The position numbers and the translations under genes are program-made. A stretch of DNA of 64,000 nucleotides from Petrosia ficiformis. Taxonomy: Eukaryota; Porifera; Demospongiae; Haplosclerida; Petrosiidae. How positions within the stretch are numbered: position 1 is the stretch's first letter; each line of letters starts with the position of its first letter. The DNA is taken from contig OX345636.1 in NCBI GenBank assembly GCA_947044365.1, positions 22,787,466 to 22,851,465 of the forward strand. Reading direction: 5' to 3'. This document shows positions 63,731 to 64,000 of the stretch, piece after piece. The notes beneath the pieces were generated by a model, which worked only from the letters and a program-made list of their open reading frames with translations, was not told where the DNA came from and searched no databases.

Positions 63731-64000
63731 CTAGTGATTATGATTAATTATACTAAATGTTTGATGAAACACAAGCATCAGATTCACAACCAGACCTTAG
63801 ATATAATATCTATGACCAGACTGAGTGTGAGAAGAAACCAGACTTCACTGCAGTCCTGACCACTACTGCTATTGGCAATCATCTGATTCAGATTCAGTTA
63901 CATCAGACTTTTGCAGAGTAGCAACATCATTACTGAAGTACACACGTAGTAAAATTGTAGGTATATAATTAGTTATTTACTTATCATCTTTACTGTCTTC
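63731..64000. other. right edge, nothing recognised
   Basis: Coding-like bias is weak. A frame with DEAQASDSQPDLRYNIYDQT-like residues may belong to a hAT-type or cellular gene continuing past the edge; I cannot decide. Confidence 0.25.

Overview
The window looks like AT-rich nuclear DNA from an invertebrate metazoan. A demosponge-like animal is my best guess, not proven. The grounds are three multi-exon genes with GT-AG introns, a metazoan ZU5/death-domain signalling protein, Penelope-like retroelements, many miniature inverted-repeat elements and very frequent ACATGT palindromes. No bacterial operon, CRISPR array or phage was seen.

Gene layout. (1) 36897 down to 4931, minus strand: a complete lysosomal alpha-mannosidase (GH38, MAN2B1-like). 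I joined 24 exons into 982 codons plus stop with all junction phases agreeing. (2) 37172-45639, plus strand: a coiled-coil protein of about 806 residues in 10 exons that resembles TNIP/ABIN adaptors, with a long Pro/Gln/Asn/Tyr-rich tail (family call tentative). Its start codon lies about 275 bp from that of gene 1, head to head, with a 21-base C tract between. (3) 45863-54905, plus strand: a 17-exon gene of about 1102 residues with an unusual order: kelch-like propeller, coiled coil, ZU5, a linker that may be UPA-like, death fold. It starts only 224 bp after gene 2 ends. Genes 2 and 3 may form an innate-immune or NF-kB-type signalling pair; this is inference.

Repeats fill the introns and both flanks. 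The left flank (1-4800) holds a broken reverse-transcriptase ORF, a TTAA-bounded element and other short elements. The mannosidase introns hold a 66-bp satellite, tRNA-derived SINEs with a hairpin body, several TIR families present two to five times each, a 167-bp near-perfect inverted repeat, a TTACTA satellite, a Penelope 3' end folded back on itself with hammerhead-ribozyme cores, and a TIR element carrying an intact HIRAN-like ORF. Gene 3 introns hold nested elements, including a TIR element with 9-bp target duplications that carries a RecQ-helicase-like fragment.

The right flank (54906-64000) is a transposon graveyard. In order it holds a Penelope copy split by a 1.4-kb TIR element that itself contains two smaller elements; a minisatellite; a decayed multi-exon gene of a multicopy HTHEDID-type family; a frameshifted Penelope reverse transcriptase; and the start of a hAT-like element. 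Family names were assigned by eye from motifs. No alignment or database search was possible.
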